Shown here in pieces: positions 50,976 through 59,453 of a stretch of 63,477 bases of DNA. The notes beneath the pieces are model-generated. The model saw only the letters and a list, made by a program, of their open reading frames with translations. It did no database searches and was not told the origin of the DNA. The first letter of the stretch is position 1. Each line of letters opens with the position of its first letter. The stretch is from NCBI GenBank assembly GCA_018432315.1, contig JAHDLB010000044.1:1-63477 (forward strand). Reading direction: 5' to 3'. Position numbers and translations under genes: made by a program. This DNA is from Anaerolineae bacterium. Lineage in GTDB: Bacteria > Chloroflexota > Anaerolineae > Aggregatilineales > Aggregatilineaceae.

Positions 50976-51422
50976 ATGACGAATTGCCAGGATATTATGA
51001 CGCAGAGTCCCGCGTGTTGTCTTGCCGACGATCAAGTCTACACAAGCGCGCAACGGATGCAAAACGAGAATGTCGGTGCCCTACCCGTGGTGGAAAACTA
51101 CGGGACCAAGAAATTGATTGGTATTGTTACAGATCGTGATTTGGCTATACGAGTGGTCGGTGCCAGCCGGGATGCCACCGCGACCCTGGTTGGTGATGTC
51201 ATGACGCCCAACCCGGTAGTCTGCCACCCTGCCGACGATCTCGATACGACCCTACTGGTGATGGCCAGTCATCAAATCAGGCGCATTCCAGTCGTTGACG
51301 AGAAGGGGCAAGTGCTTGGCATTATTGCTCAGGCTGACATAGCAATCCGCCTTGATAACCATGACAAGGTGGGGCAGATGGTCGGACAGATTTCGCAACC
51401 GGACCTGGTATCGACTCGTTAA
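50976..51422 (+). CDS. Two-CBS-domain protein
   Basis: 148 residues from ATG 50976 (MTNCQDIMTQSPACCLADDQ) with AGGAGG in front; the upstream part of the frame is not supported. CBS1: NVGALPVVENYGTKKLIGIV-TDRDL; CBS2: VGDVMTPNPVVCHPADDLDT, HQIRRIPVVDEKGQVLGIIA-QADIA. Such Bateman modules bind adenine nucleotides and regulate or sense energy state. In stress clusters they often stand alone. Confidence 0.9.
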   Translation: MTNCQDIMTQSPACCLADDQVYTSAQRMQNENVGALPVVENYGTKKLIGIVTDRDLAIRVVGASRDATATLVGDVMTPNPVVCHPADDLDTTLLVMASHQIRRIPVVDEKGQVLGIIAQADIAIRLDNHDKVGQMVGQISQPDLVSTR

Positions 51423-51554
51423 CGCGACCCACTACCGGCGGGAATCGAGATTAACGCGCCGTTTCTGTTTCGTGCGACGGTCTAACAGTCCAATAGGCAT
51501 TCACCAGAACCGCGTTCGATTTTGAGCGCTGTAAACAAAAAAAGGAAACGAATC

Positions 51555-51830
51555 ATGGATCAAATGGGATGGCTCGCGTGGATCATTATCGGAGCAGTTG
51601 CCGGTTGGCTTGCCAGCAAAGTAATGAAGACCAGTCGCCAGCAAGGGCTGCTTATGGACATCGTAGTGGGTATCCTCGGCGCGTTCATCGGCGGTTTTCT
51701 GTTTGAGCAGTTCGGCTCAACAGGCACGACGGGCTTCAATATCTGGAGTCTCTTCGTCGCTTTTACTGGTGCGGTGGTGTTGTTGGCCGGAATCCGCCTG
51801 GTGACGGGACGCCGAAAGCTTTTCGTCTAA
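51555..51830 (+). CDS. GlsB/YeaQ/YmgE-family stress membrane protein, copy 2
   Basis: 91 residues from ATG 51555 (MDQMGWLAWIIIGAVAGWLA), AAAGGAAACG upstream. Three membrane segments, with MDIVVGILGAFIGGFLFEQF and SLFVAFTGAVVLLAGIRLVT. Closest to copy 3 (52603): both contain KVMKTSRQQGLLM or EVMKTSRQQGLLM, absent from copy 1. Preceded by leader module A2. Confidence 0.85.
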   Translation: MDQMGWLAWIIIGAVAGWLASKVMKTSRQQGLLMDIVVGILGAFIGGFLFEQFGSTGTTGFNIWSLFVAFTGAVVLLAGIRLVTGRRKLFV

Positions 51831-51922
51831 GCAGTAAGCATACTGTCAGGCTGTGACAGGGATACGGATGATGCACCCGTATCTCTTCGAAACAACCTAC
51901 TGTTGGATAAGAAACGGTGCAC

Positions 51923-51952
51923 ATGATGAACAATGACCGTGTCTATTCATAA
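51923..51952 (+). CDS. Leader micro-ORF MMNNDRVYS
   Basis: Nine codons with a stop, directly after hairpin module B3 and 18 bases before the HPF gene. The same peptide begins the frames at 49199 and 49750. Whether it is translated is unknown; conservation of the peptide at three loci may just reflect duplicated DNA. Confidence 0.35.
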   Translation: MMNNDRVYS

Positions 51953-51970
51953 TTGCAACGGGAGAATACC

Positions 51971-52342
51971 ATGTATATCCAAATCAATACCGACCATAAC
52001 ATTGAAGGTCATCAGGCGCTGAATGCTCAGGTCAGTGGCGTAGTGGAAAGTGCCCTAAGCCGATTCAGTGATGATATCACACGGGTGGAGGTCCACTTGA
52101 GCGATGTGAACAGCAACAAGAAGGGCGGCGATGACGACATGCGCTGCATGATTGAAGCCCGCATCAAAGGCCGCCAACCCATCGCAATCACACATCAGGC
52201 CGCTACCGTGGACCAAGTCGTTGACGGTGCTGTAGATAAGTTGGTTAGCTTGATTGAGACCACCCTCGGGCGGCAGCAACATCAAAAAAGGAACAGGACT
52301 GACCCGCTTTCTCCTGAGGAGGAACTCCCAGAACAGTCATAA
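51971..52342 (+). CDS. HPF/RaiA-like ribosome-associated protein
   Basis: 123 residues from ATG 51971 (MYIQINTDHNIEGHQALNAQ) with GGGAGA upstream. The fold (VSGVVESALSRFSDDITRVE, VHLSDVNSNKKGGDDDMRCM, EARIKGRQPIAITHQAATVD, QVVDGAVDKLVSLIETTLGR) is that of the sigma-54 modulation/HPF family that silences ribosomes in stationary phase. Short form, without the C-terminal dimerisation domain. In a stress gene series this is sensible. Confidence 0.85.
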   Translation: MYIQINTDHNIEGHQALNAQVSGVVESALSRFSDDITRVEVHLSDVNSNKKGGDDDMRCMIEARIKGRQPIAITHQAATVDQVVDGAVDKLVSLIETTLGRQQHQKRNRTDPLSPEEELPEQS

Positions 52343-52344
52343 GT

Positions 52345-52495
52345 GAGACCAAGAAGAAGTGGAGTGCGTTGACGAGCGACGAACTCCTGCAGGTCGATGG
52401 CAATCGCGACATTCTGGCGGGCAAAATTCAGGAGAAGTATGGCATTGTCAAAGAAGACCTTAACAAACAAATGGGTCGCTAAGTTGAAAGCGTAG
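52345..52495 (+). pseudogene. CsbD remnant
   Basis: The frame from 52345 reads ETKKKWSALTSDELLQVDGN and then GKIQEKYGIVKEDLNKQMGR before a stop at 52480-52482. It matches CsbD at 50547 but lacks its first 20 codons. A short deletion near the end shifts the frame; the original stop survives at 52493-52495. DNA downstream (GCGCAGAG...CAGTCCAAC) also matches the DNA after the intact copy, so this is the remains of a duplicated segment. Confidence 0.85.
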
Positions 52496-52602
52496 TTAGC
52501 GCAGAGGCTCTGCTTTGTGTGGCTGTCTAAACAGTCCAACAATCATCCGCCTTAGCCGCATTCAATTTCGAGCGCGGTAAACAACGAGAGGAAATACAGA
52601 TC

Positions 52603-52902
52603 ATGGACCAGATGGGATTTGTCGCCTGGTTGATTATCGGAGCGATTACCGGATGGCTCGCCAGCGAAGTGATGAAGACGAGTCGCCAGCAAGGGCTGCT
52701 CATGAACATCTTGGTGGGCATCCTTGGCGCGTTCTGGTGTGGCTTTCTGTTCCAGCAGTTCAGCTCAACGGGCACGACGAGCTTCAATATCTGGAGTCTC
52801 TTCGTCGCTTTCATTGGGGCAGTGGTGCTGTTGGTTGTGCTCCGCTTGCTAGCTGGACGCCTGAAGTTTTTGTCTAAGCAGCAACGTACTGCCAGACTGT
52901 GA
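52603..52902 (+). CDS. GlsB/YeaQ/YmgE-family stress membrane protein, copy 3
   Basis: 99 residues from ATG 52603 (MDQMGFVAWLIIGAITGWLA), preceded by leader A3 with GAGAGGAAAT. Same three membrane segments as copy 2; GGF of the second is CGF here (GAFWCGFLFQQF). The C-terminus is longer (SKQQRTARL). A hairpin B4 follows. Confidence 0.85.
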   Translation: MDQMGFVAWLIIGAITGWLASEVMKTSRQQGLLMNILVGILGAFWCGFLFQQFSSTGTTSFNIWSLFVAFIGAVVLLVVLRLLAGRLKFLSKQQRTARL

Positions 52903-53002
52903 TAGGGATATGGACGTATCATCGTTCGTATCCCGTAGTGCGCGGTTTCTCCTGAAAACCGGATGATTGCATATGCTAGAAGTCTCTTGAAAGGAGAATA
53001 GA

Positions 53003-53317
53003 ATGGACGAATCCATAACACTTCACTTTGTGCCTGAACAAGTCGTTGCATGGGTAATTGTTGGCTTGATTGCCGGGTTGTTTGCTGGTTTTCTGATTCG
53101 TGGGCGGCGTTTCGGGTTTGTTTCGAGTGTCGTAGTTGGTTTGTTGGGTGCCCTACTGGGTGGTTTTCTGGTTACTATGCTGGAACTCAAGATGCCATCC
53201 GCCCTTGACGGAGGGATTACGCTGGCCTGGGCGGATATGGTGGTCGCGTTTATCGGTGCCGTGATCATCCTGATCCTCTTTGGAGGCTTTTATCGCTCCC
53301 GTCGCTCATATGCGTAA
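53003..53317 (+). CDS. GlsB/YeaQ-like membrane protein, divergent
   Basis: 104 residues from ATG 53003 behind AAAGGAGAAT. Three membrane segments with the same Gly pattern (VVAWVIVGLIAGLFAGFLIR, VVVGLLGALLGGFLVTMLEL, MVVAFIGAVIILILFGGFYR), but outside them unlike the three GlsB copies. No module A in front. It ends 12 bases before the RNB gene. Confidence 0.8.
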   Translation: MDESITLHFVPEQVVAWVIVGLIAGLFAGFLIRGRRFGFVSSVVVGLLGALLGGFLVTMLELKMPSALDGGITLAWADMVVAFIGAVIILILFGGFYRSRRSYA

Positions 53318-53329
53318 AGTGAGAACCTA

Positions 53330-54814
53330 ATGAATGTGAATGATAAACGACACCGTGCTATTTTACAGAATATCGCCCAGCGGGCGATGCTTGAGAGAGG
53401 CCTACTCCCTGACTTTTCGGCTGAAGCTCTCGCCGAACTTGATGGGATTCAGTCATCTGCAGTCATGAATAGTGAGCCGGTCCGTGACCTCAGAGACCTT
53501 CTCTGGGTTTCCATCGACAACGACGACTCGCGTGACCTGGATCAGCTTACCTTTGCTGAGAGCCTGCCTGGGGACAAAATAAAGATTTTTGTGGCCGTGG
53601 CTGACGTGGACGCGCTCGTTAAAAAGGGGTCAGCTATTGACGATCAGGCTCGCCATAATACCACCTCCGTTTATACCGCAGCCAGGATATTCCCCATGCT
53701 GCCCGAAAAGCTTTCTACCAATTTCACGTCCCTCAATTTCAATGAGGATCGCCTGGCTGTTGTCGTTGAAATGATGATTGGCGCGGACGGATCCCTTCAG
53801 GATTCTGATATCTACCGGGCGTGTGTCCGCAATCATGCCAAGCTCGCCTATGACAGCGTCGCTGCCTGGTTGGAAGGCAATGGCCGTGTGCCTGAGGCGG
53901 TAGCTGCTACCAGTGGCCTTGATGAGAATCTACGTCTGCAGGACAGGGCGGCACAACGTATGAAGAATTTCCGGCATATCCACGGCGCGCTTAGTCTTGA
54001 AACGATTGAGGCGAGACCGATATTTGATGGCGATCAAATCCGTGATCTCGGCGTGGAAAAAAAGAACCGCGCCAAGGATATCATTGAGGATTTTATGATA
54101 GCGGCTAACGGGGTGACTGCCCGGTTTCTTTCGTCAAGGAAATTCCCTTCGATCCGCCGTGTGGTACACACGCCCAAACGATGGGAACGGATTGTCGAGA
54201 TTGCCGAGAAACACGGGGGCAGGCTGCCTACCAACCCTGATTCAAAAGCGCTGGAGGAATTTCTGACAAACGCGAAGGCCGCCGATCCGCTGCGGTTCCC
54301 TGACCTATCCCTCTCGGTTATCAAACTTTTGGGATCCGGTGAATACATTGCAGAACTTCCAGGAGACGCTGCTCCAGGGCACTTTGGTCTCGCTGTTAAG
54401 GATTACGCCCATTCCACAGCCCCTAATCGCCGGTATACCGATCTGATTACCCAACGTTTGTTGAAGGCTGCCATCGAAGGAAAACCTTCGCCCTATAGCA
54501 AGGAAGAACTGGGAGTTCTGGCTGCGCATTGCACACAAGAAGAGGACGCCGCCAACAAAGTCGAACGGCAGGTCGGCAAATCTGCGGCGGCGCTGCTCCT
54601 TGAAGCTAGAATCGGTGAGCAGTTTGACGCCCTGGTGACGGGGGCTTCTTCAAAAGGCACCTGGGCCCGGCTTCTCAGTATGCCGGTTGAAGGGAAGCTC
54701 GTTCAGGGGTTCGAAGGTATTGATGTCGGTGACCGGATTCGTGTGCAGTTGGTTTCTGTGGATATTGAGCGGGGATATATCGATTTCAGGAAAGTCAATT
54801 CATCCAGGCCGTGA
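53330..54814 (+). CDS. RNB-domain ribonuclease (RNase II/R family)
   Basis: 494 residues. RNB catalytic centre: WVSIDNDDSRDLDQLTFAES (about residue 63) carries the Asp cluster; later VADVDALVKKGSAID, PMLPEKLSTNFTSLNFNEDR, HGALSLETIEARPIF, and HSTAPNRRYTDLITQR. The C-terminus is S1-like (GTWARLLSMPVEGKLVQGFE). No cold-shock domains are seen at the N-terminus, so it is a shorter form than E. coli RNase R. It degrades RNA 3' to 5'. The small membrane gene is 12 bases upstream. Confidence 0.92.
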   Translation: MNVNDKRHRAILQNIAQRAMLERGLLPDFSAEALAELDGIQSSAVMNSEPVRDLRDLLWVSIDNDDSRDLDQLTFAESLPGDKIKIFVAVADVDALVKKGSAIDDQARHNTTSVYTAARIFPMLPEKLSTNFTSLNFNEDRLAVVVEMMIGADGSLQDSDIYRACVRNHAKLAYDSVAAWLEGNGRVPEAVAATSGLDENLRLQDRAAQRMKNFRHIHGALSLETIEARPIFDGDQIRDLGVEKKNRAKDIIEDFMIAANGVTARFLSSRKFPSIRRVVHTPKRWERIVEIAEKHGGRLPTNPDSKALEEFLTNAKAADPLRFPDLSLSVIKLLGSGEYIAELPGDAAPGHFGLAVKDYAHSTAPNRRYTDLITQRLLKAAIEGKPSPYSKEELGVLAAHCTQEEDAANKVERQVGKSAAALLLEARIGEQFDALVTGASSKGTWARLLSMPVEGKLVQGFEGIDVGDRIRVQLVSVDIERGYIDFRKVNSSRP

Positions 54815-54895
54815 TGCGGGAGCAGATGTTTTAATCTTCAATACGCGGAAAAACTATGCTGGCTAACTTAATCTATATAGACAAAGGTGCAACTG

Positions 54896-55294
54896 ATGAA
54901 AAAAGAAGTGGGTGTGTGGATTGACCACCGGCAGGCTGTTATTGTGACTCTCATCGATCAGGTGGAAGACATAAAACGAATAACGTCAGACGTTGAAGAA
55001 CAAGTCCGGTATTCCGGTGATTCCGTTGGATCCCGTGATGACACCACGGAGATCAGGCGAGACCGACAAGATCGTCGGTTTGATGCTCATCTCGGTAAAT
55101 TCTTTGACGAGGTAATCGTATCCCTTCGTGATGTGGACTCTATTTTGATATTTGGCCCTGGTGAGGCGAAGGGTGAGCTTCAAAAACACCTTGAAGGCCA
55201 AGCCATCGGTGAGCACATCGTCGGTATTGAAACCACTGACAACATGACGGAAGGCCAGATTGCGGCGAAAGTCCGACAGTATTTTCGAGGATAG
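54896..55294 (+). CDS. eRF1-domain-3-like small protein
   Basis: 132 residues from ATG 54896 behind AAAGGTGC. KKEVGVWIDHRQAVIVTLID starts the N-terminal strands; the C-terminal HLGKFFDEVIVSLRDVDSIL, IFGPGEAKGELQKHLEGQAI and KVRQYF resemble the third domain of eRF1-like (Baerf/VLRF) proteins. Function in bacteria is unclear; often near ribosome-stress genes. The HPF and RNase genes nearby fit this. Confidence 0.6.
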   Translation: MKKEVGVWIDHRQAVIVTLIDQVEDIKRITSDVEEQVRYSGDSVGSRDDTTEIRRDRQDRRFDAHLGKFFDEVIVSLRDVDSILIFGPGEAKGELQKHLEGQAIGEHIVGIETTDNMTEGQIAAKVRQYFRG

Positions 55295-55362
55295 AGCTTC
55301 CCGTTACGGTTTGGGCAGAACCGCCCACCAACGGTAGGCAGATCAAGAAACGCGAGGAGCAT

Positions 55363-55626
55363 ATGGACAACCAACGACACATTTCAACTGAGGAAGCTCG
55401 TTCGATTGGAACGCAGCTTGGGATTAACTGGGCGCAGATCGACCTGGAACAGTTTCGACGCGGGATTGAGGTCGAGTTCGAACATGGCACGTATGATCCA
55501 GAGACTAATGTCACCGGCGATGACCTTAACCTCACAGGAAAGATTGCGTGGGCGCATTTGAAGGAAATTCGGGACTATTACACACGGCTGGATCGGCTCG
55601 AAGCCGAGGCGGAGAGCAAGACCTGA
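55363..55626 (+). CDS. DUF5661 family protein
   Basis: 87 residues: TEEARSIGTQLGINWAQIDL, EQFRRGIEVEFEHGTYDPET, NVTGDDLNLTGKIAWAHLKE and IRDYYTRLDRLEAEAES. The 'EqFr.GievElEHG...PeTnVT.dd...TgkIAlAHL.E.pdYYt.L' signature is that of DUF5661, small proteins of unknown function frequent in environmental and phage genomes. ATG 55363 has GAGGAG before it. End of the stress cassette. Confidence 0.85.
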   Translation: MDNQRHISTEEARSIGTQLGINWAQIDLEQFRRGIEVEFEHGTYDPETNVTGDDLNLTGKIAWAHLKEIRDYYTRLDRLEAEAESKT

Positions 55627-55882
55627 CTGACCGATTGGCTATCACCGGTTGTTGCAAAATTCAGTGAATCACGATTTTGCCAGACTGCTGAAGGGTTGAG
55701 AGCGCACATTTCCGCAGGGCATCTCGTTATCTCAATCTTCTCCCGAACTCAGATGCATAAGAAATCTGCGTCCTGTTTGGGATTTGGATGGTGGCCTGAT
55801 AATCCCTTAGACTCCAATTGGGAGTTGTTAGCACGGATTTCACGCGGTGTATTAGTTTGAAAGACGAAGGGTAGGTAGATCA

Positions 55883-56632
55883 ATGATGCTGAATAACAAA
55901 GTAGCGATCGTAACGGGCGCGGCCTCCGGCATTGGGCGCGCGACCGCCAAAGCGTTTGCGCGCGAAGGCGCGCGCGTGGTGGTGAGTGATATTTCAGTCG
56001 ACGGTAGTGAGGAAACGGTCCGCCAAATCAAATCGGCGGGCGGTGAGGCCAGCTTCGTGAAATGCGATGTCTCGCAAGAAGCTGATGTGCGAAAGTTGGT
56101 TCAACAGGCGGTTGACACCTATGGCGGGCTAGATTTCGCGTGCAATAACGCCGGTATCAGCGGTGAGGCCGCGCCGACCGCCGATTACACGCTTGACGGA
56201 TGGAACAAAGTGATCTCGATCAACCTGACCGGCGTGTTTCTGGGCATGAAGTACCAGATTCCAGAGATGTTAAAGCGCGGCGGCGGCGTGATCGTCAACA
56301 TGGCATCCATTCTGGGAACGGTCGGTTTCCCGACCGCGCCGGCCTATGTGGCGTCGAAGCATGGCGTTCTGGGCCTCACGAAGAATGCAGCGCTCGAATA
56401 TGCGCAGCAGAATATCCGCGTCGTGGGCGTTGATCCGGCGTTCATCCACACGCCGATGGTCGACGAGGCGTTAGGCGACAACGCCCTCGAACAGATTACG
56501 GGAGCGCATCCCATGGGGCGGCTGGGCCAACCCGAAGAAGTGGCGGAACTGGTGGTCTGGTTGTGTTCGGACGCTGCGTCGTTTATCACAGGCAGTTCGT
56601 TCTTGGTGGATGGCGGATATACGGCGCAATAA
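55883..56632 (+). CDS. SDR-family NAD(P)-dependent oxidoreductase
   Basis: 249 residues, classical short-chain dehydrogenase: cofactor motif TGAASGIG (residues 11-18), NNAG, NMASILG with the catalytic Ser, and YVASKHG with Tyr/Lys; a glucose-dehydrogenase-like ending SSFLVDGGYTAQ. Asp in VVSDIS after the second strand favours NAD. Substrate cannot be told. ATG 55883 or the adjacent ATG (both in frame). The gene sits between IS-derived repeats and is probably cargo. Confidence 0.92.
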   Translation: MMLNNKVAIVTGAASGIGRATAKAFAREGARVVVSDISVDGSEETVRQIKSAGGEASFVKCDVSQEADVRKLVQQAVDTYGGLDFACNNAGISGEAAPTADYTLDGWNKVISINLTGVFLGMKYQIPEMLKRGGGVIVNMASILGTVGFPTAPAYVASKHGVLGLTKNAALEYAQQNIRVVGVDPAFIHTPMVDEALGDNALEQITGAHPMGRLGQPEEVAELVVWLCSDAASFITGSSFLVDGGYTAQ

Positions 56633-56640
56633 CTGGAGTT

Positions 56641-57048
56641 TTAGTAAATCACGAATTGGGGCGAACGATGAGTTGGGATTGACATGACCACCCCAAAAGC
56701 ATGTTCAATCGCCCGCATTAGAAAATGGATGAACCGGTGAAAACGAAAGCGCTCAGGATCAACCCGCCGCGGACCGCGCCCCAGTTGGCGGGCGAAGGTC
56801 CAGCGCAACGCGATCCAGACGTTGACCAAGACCAGCGACAAGCCCAGGCAAAAGAAGCGCACAGCGGGATTCATCGAATTGGTGTGGATGCGCACCTGTC
56901 GGCCCTGCCGATACGAGCACTCAATGCCGAAGCGGCGCCGGTAGCGCGATTTGCAGGTATACGGCGACCAATCCAACTCGACCAGCACAAACATCAACCA
57001 TTTGCGGCGACGACAACCATCCCGTCCACGTGGCATCGTCGCCACCAT
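56641..57048 (-). pseudogene. Transposase C-terminal remnant (ISH3/IS4-like)
   Basis: Frame of 135 codons reading YRRRFGIECSYRQGRQVRIH, then AVRFFCLGLSLVLVNVWIAL and FIHFLMRAIEHAFG. The 'Y..RF.IE..yR' with its catalytic Glu, followed by a hydrophobic 'LvlvN.W', is the C-terminal end of an ISH3/IS4-group transposase. The rest of the gene is missing, and inverted ends at 56639 and 57083 delimit a 465-bp remnant. Confidence 0.6.
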
Positions 57049-57102
57049 ACCTGTTTCAGGCTATTTGTCTACCCATTTCGTTCAAAATCGTGATTCACTG
57101 AA

Positions 57103-57384
57103 ATTGTCAACATCCCGTTTGAAGCACCGAATGCCAACTCGATTGCCGAACGATGGGTGCGCTCCGTTCGCGAAGAATGCCTGGATCGCCTGATTATTCT
57201 CAACGCGCGCCATCTCCGCCGCGTTTTGACCGAGTACATTGCTTATTACAATGCACGACGACCTCATCAGGGCATCGAGCAGGATAGTCCGCTGGGTCTG
57301 GAATTCGCGTCAACGGAGGGTCCGATCCGTTATCGAAACGTGCTTGGCGGGATCATCCGCGACTACTATCGAGAGGCTGCCTGA
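57103..57384 (+). pseudogene. Integrase-core (IS481/IS3-type) transposase fragment
   Basis: An open frame begins at the IS end and reads NIPFEAPNANSIAERWVRSV, then REECLDRLIILNARHLRRVL and YIAYYNARRPHQGIEQDSPL. It contains the final Glu and the 'YN..RPHq' tail of the rve catalytic core. The first two catalytic Asp are missing, so it is only the C-terminal 94 residues. It is cut on the left by the ISH3-like remnant and on the right runs into an IS630 remnant. Confidence 0.8.
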
Positions 57385-57399
57385 CCCTCGTTCACCCGA

Positions 57400-58436
57400 A
57401 GATTAGTTTTTGAACCATACGGGCGACGGTGGCATGAGCTTGAGCCGATCGCCTGGGATGACCTGAGTGTCGCGGAACGACTGGACGACTTGCCACGCCC
57501 CGGTACGCCACCGCGGATAACCGCGGACCAGATCTGCCAGATTGAGCAGTTGGCGTGCGAAGCACTAGAAAAAGCCGGACGACCGATCAGCCAATGGACG
57601 GGCCGAGAAATCGCCGACGAATTGATGAAGCGGGGCATCGTGGACCGCATCTCGGCGCGCCATGCGGCGCGGCTGCTGAAAAAAGGGGGCTTCAGCCACA
57701 CTTGATGCGTTATTGGCTGAATCCCGAACCCGATCCGCAGTCGAACGAGAAAATCGCGGACATCAATCATCTGTATCAAACGGCGCAGGAACGCGCTGCA
57801 CGTGGAGAAGCGATTGTGAGCACCGATGAAATGACCGGTGTCCAAGCCCTGGAACCGAAACACCCCGACCTGCCCATGCAACCAGGGCATGTGCTGCATC
57901 GCGAGTTTGAGTACATCCGCCATGGCACGCTGTCGTTCATCGTCAACTTCCATGTGGCGGATGGCAAAATCGGGTAGGTGTCGGCTGATCCTACGTGCAC
58001 GGAAGAAGATTTTCTCGCTCATATCCAGTGCACCGTCGAGGCAAATCCGCAGGTCGTGCAATGGCACTTCATCGTCGACAATCTCAACACACATCAGTCG
58101 GAATCCCTGGTCCGCTACGTCGCCGAGGAGTCGGACCTGGACATCGCTCTGGGCGTCAAAGGCCAATCCGGCATTCTCGCCTCGATGAAGAGCCGCGCCG
58201 CTTTCCTGTCTGATCCGACCCATCGCATTGTCTTTCACTATACGCCTACACACGCTTCCTGGATGAACCAGATTGAGCTTTGGTTCAGCATTCTGGCTCG
58301 TAAGTTGCTCAAACGTGGCACTTTTACCTCGGTCGCTGATCTCAAGGCGAAAGTGCTGGCGTTTATCGATTACTTTAATCGCACCATGGCCAAGCCTTTC
58401 CGTTGGATCTATCAAGGCAAGGCACTTGCCGCTTAA
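57400..58436 (+). pseudogene. IS630-family transposase, 5'-truncated and with an in-frame stop
   Basis: Frame 1 (to 57705) encodes the HTH part (WDDLSVAERLDDLPRPGTPP, SARHAARLLKK). At AAAAAAG (about 57681-57687) a -1 shift gives RGLQPHLMRYWLNP, as normal for IS630. The DDE domain follows: [21 protein letters not shown], and [17 protein letters not shown], ending 58436. A TAG at 57975-57977 interrupts the DDE domain in frame, and the 5' end is missing at the junction with the rve fragment, so it is dead. Confidence 0.85.
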
Positions 58437-58817
58437 CCTTTGGCTCATTTGAGCCTCGTTGCACTAGTGCATTGTTTGACCTGCCAACAGGCTACACCGA
58501 TCCGGTTCCGTCCAGGAGCCGACTGGATAGCGAATCATTGGAGGAATCATTGGACCAATAACCACCACTGAAGTAAACAGACAAGCGAGCTGATCTGATC
58601 CATTAATCTAAACCCGCTTGTCTACCTTTTATCAAACTACTAGTGCGGTTTCCCACAAGACCGATGAGTGGCATACCATGAACTGGGAGAAAGCCCATAA
58701 AGCCAGAGCAGCAGGACATAGGACACGGACGTGCACAGTGATATCTACGCATTGCGAGTAACACTGCACTGTAGTTTCGCCGATTCCTGAGCAAAAAAGG
58801 CGAAACTACAACTGCTA
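58437..58817. other. Gene-free stretch with a 12-bp inverted repeat
   Basis: 381 bases. TGTAGTTTCGCC (58770-58781) is opposed by GGCGAAACTACA (58799-58810), immediately past the stop of the minus-strand DAC gene; it may be its terminator although the T-run lies in the loop. GGCTCA/TGAGCC (58442-58455) follows the dead IS630 gene. No gene seen. Confidence 0.5.
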
Positions 58818-59414
58818 TCAATCCAAGATGGCAACCTGCTTGCTGACAACGGTCATCCCCTCAGCTACGCGTTGGGTGTATGGCTCTTCCAGGTGGAGAC
58901 CATAGCGCTTCAGCAAAAGCAGTTCGGGGATAACTTCTGAAACCAGTTCGCCGTCGTCAAAAACGCGAACAATCGCGCTTTCTGAGACAACGACGGCGAC
59001 AGCTTCGGTTTCTTTCGTAATCGAAGCCGCTGCCATGTGGCGGCTACCCAGCCCCAGCGCCAACTCAACGCCTTTGGAGGAGGCATCGATGTAGCGGCAA
59101 GCCGACACGACAACCCCTGCATCAGATACGACAAATGCGCCGTCAAGCTGCGCGAGTTCTTTGACGGTTTCCCACATGTTATGCGTCTGGATATGTTTGT
59201 TGCTTTCGGGATGATACAGGAGCGGGTCGAGGATTAAGGCCCTCGACCGGGCCAGGACTTCCTCATGATCGCCAAGCACGAACAACGCACCAATCTTACG
59301 GCCCTCGCGGCCCTCGCGCGCTAGCTCGACGGCCAGGTAAAGCACCTGTTCGAAGGTTTTCGGATTCACGCCCCTATTCATAACCACACCGTCAAAAATG
59401 TCGTCGATTGTCAT
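58818..59414 (-). CDS. DisA_N/DAC-domain protein (diadenylate cyclase-like)
   Basis: 198 residues, a stand-alone DAC domain: EQVLYLAVELAREGREGRKI-GALFVLGD, LAQLDGAFVVSDAGVVVSAC (the DGA motif), GLGSRHMAAASITKETEAVA (RHM in place of the usual RHR), VVVSES, then strands and a helical C-terminus. Active enzymes make c-di-AMP from two ATP. No membrane helices or DNA-binding part, unlike CdaA and DisA; it resembles soluble DAC proteins. The RHM change may reduce activity. ATG 59414 is preceded by GAGGATACCCGCA. Confidence 0.75.
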   Translation of the reverse strand: MTIDDIFDGVVMNRGVNPKTFEQVLYLAVELAREGREGRKIGALFVLGDHEEVLARSRALILDPLLYHPESNKHIQTHNMWETVKELAQLDGAFVVSDAGVVVSACRYIDASSKGVELALGLGSRHMAAASITKETEAVAVVVSESAIVRVFDDGELVSEVIPELLLLKRYGLHLEEPYTQRVAEGMTVVSKQVAILD

Positions 59415-59453
59415 TGCGGGTATCCTCAGAAATCTTCACGAGTGTTCAGACTA

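Larger units (their letters stand above)
55655..57105. repeat. Inverted repeat flanking the SDR gene and an IS remnant
   Basis: TTCAGTGAATCACGATTTTG at about 55658-55677 and its complement at about 57083-57102. A third, imperfect copy (TTTTAGTAAATCACGAATTG) lies at about 56639-56658, in the orientation of the left copy. They look like terminal repeats of the IS whose transposase fragment is at 56641. So the SDR gene may have been carried between two IS ends. Confidence 0.6.
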
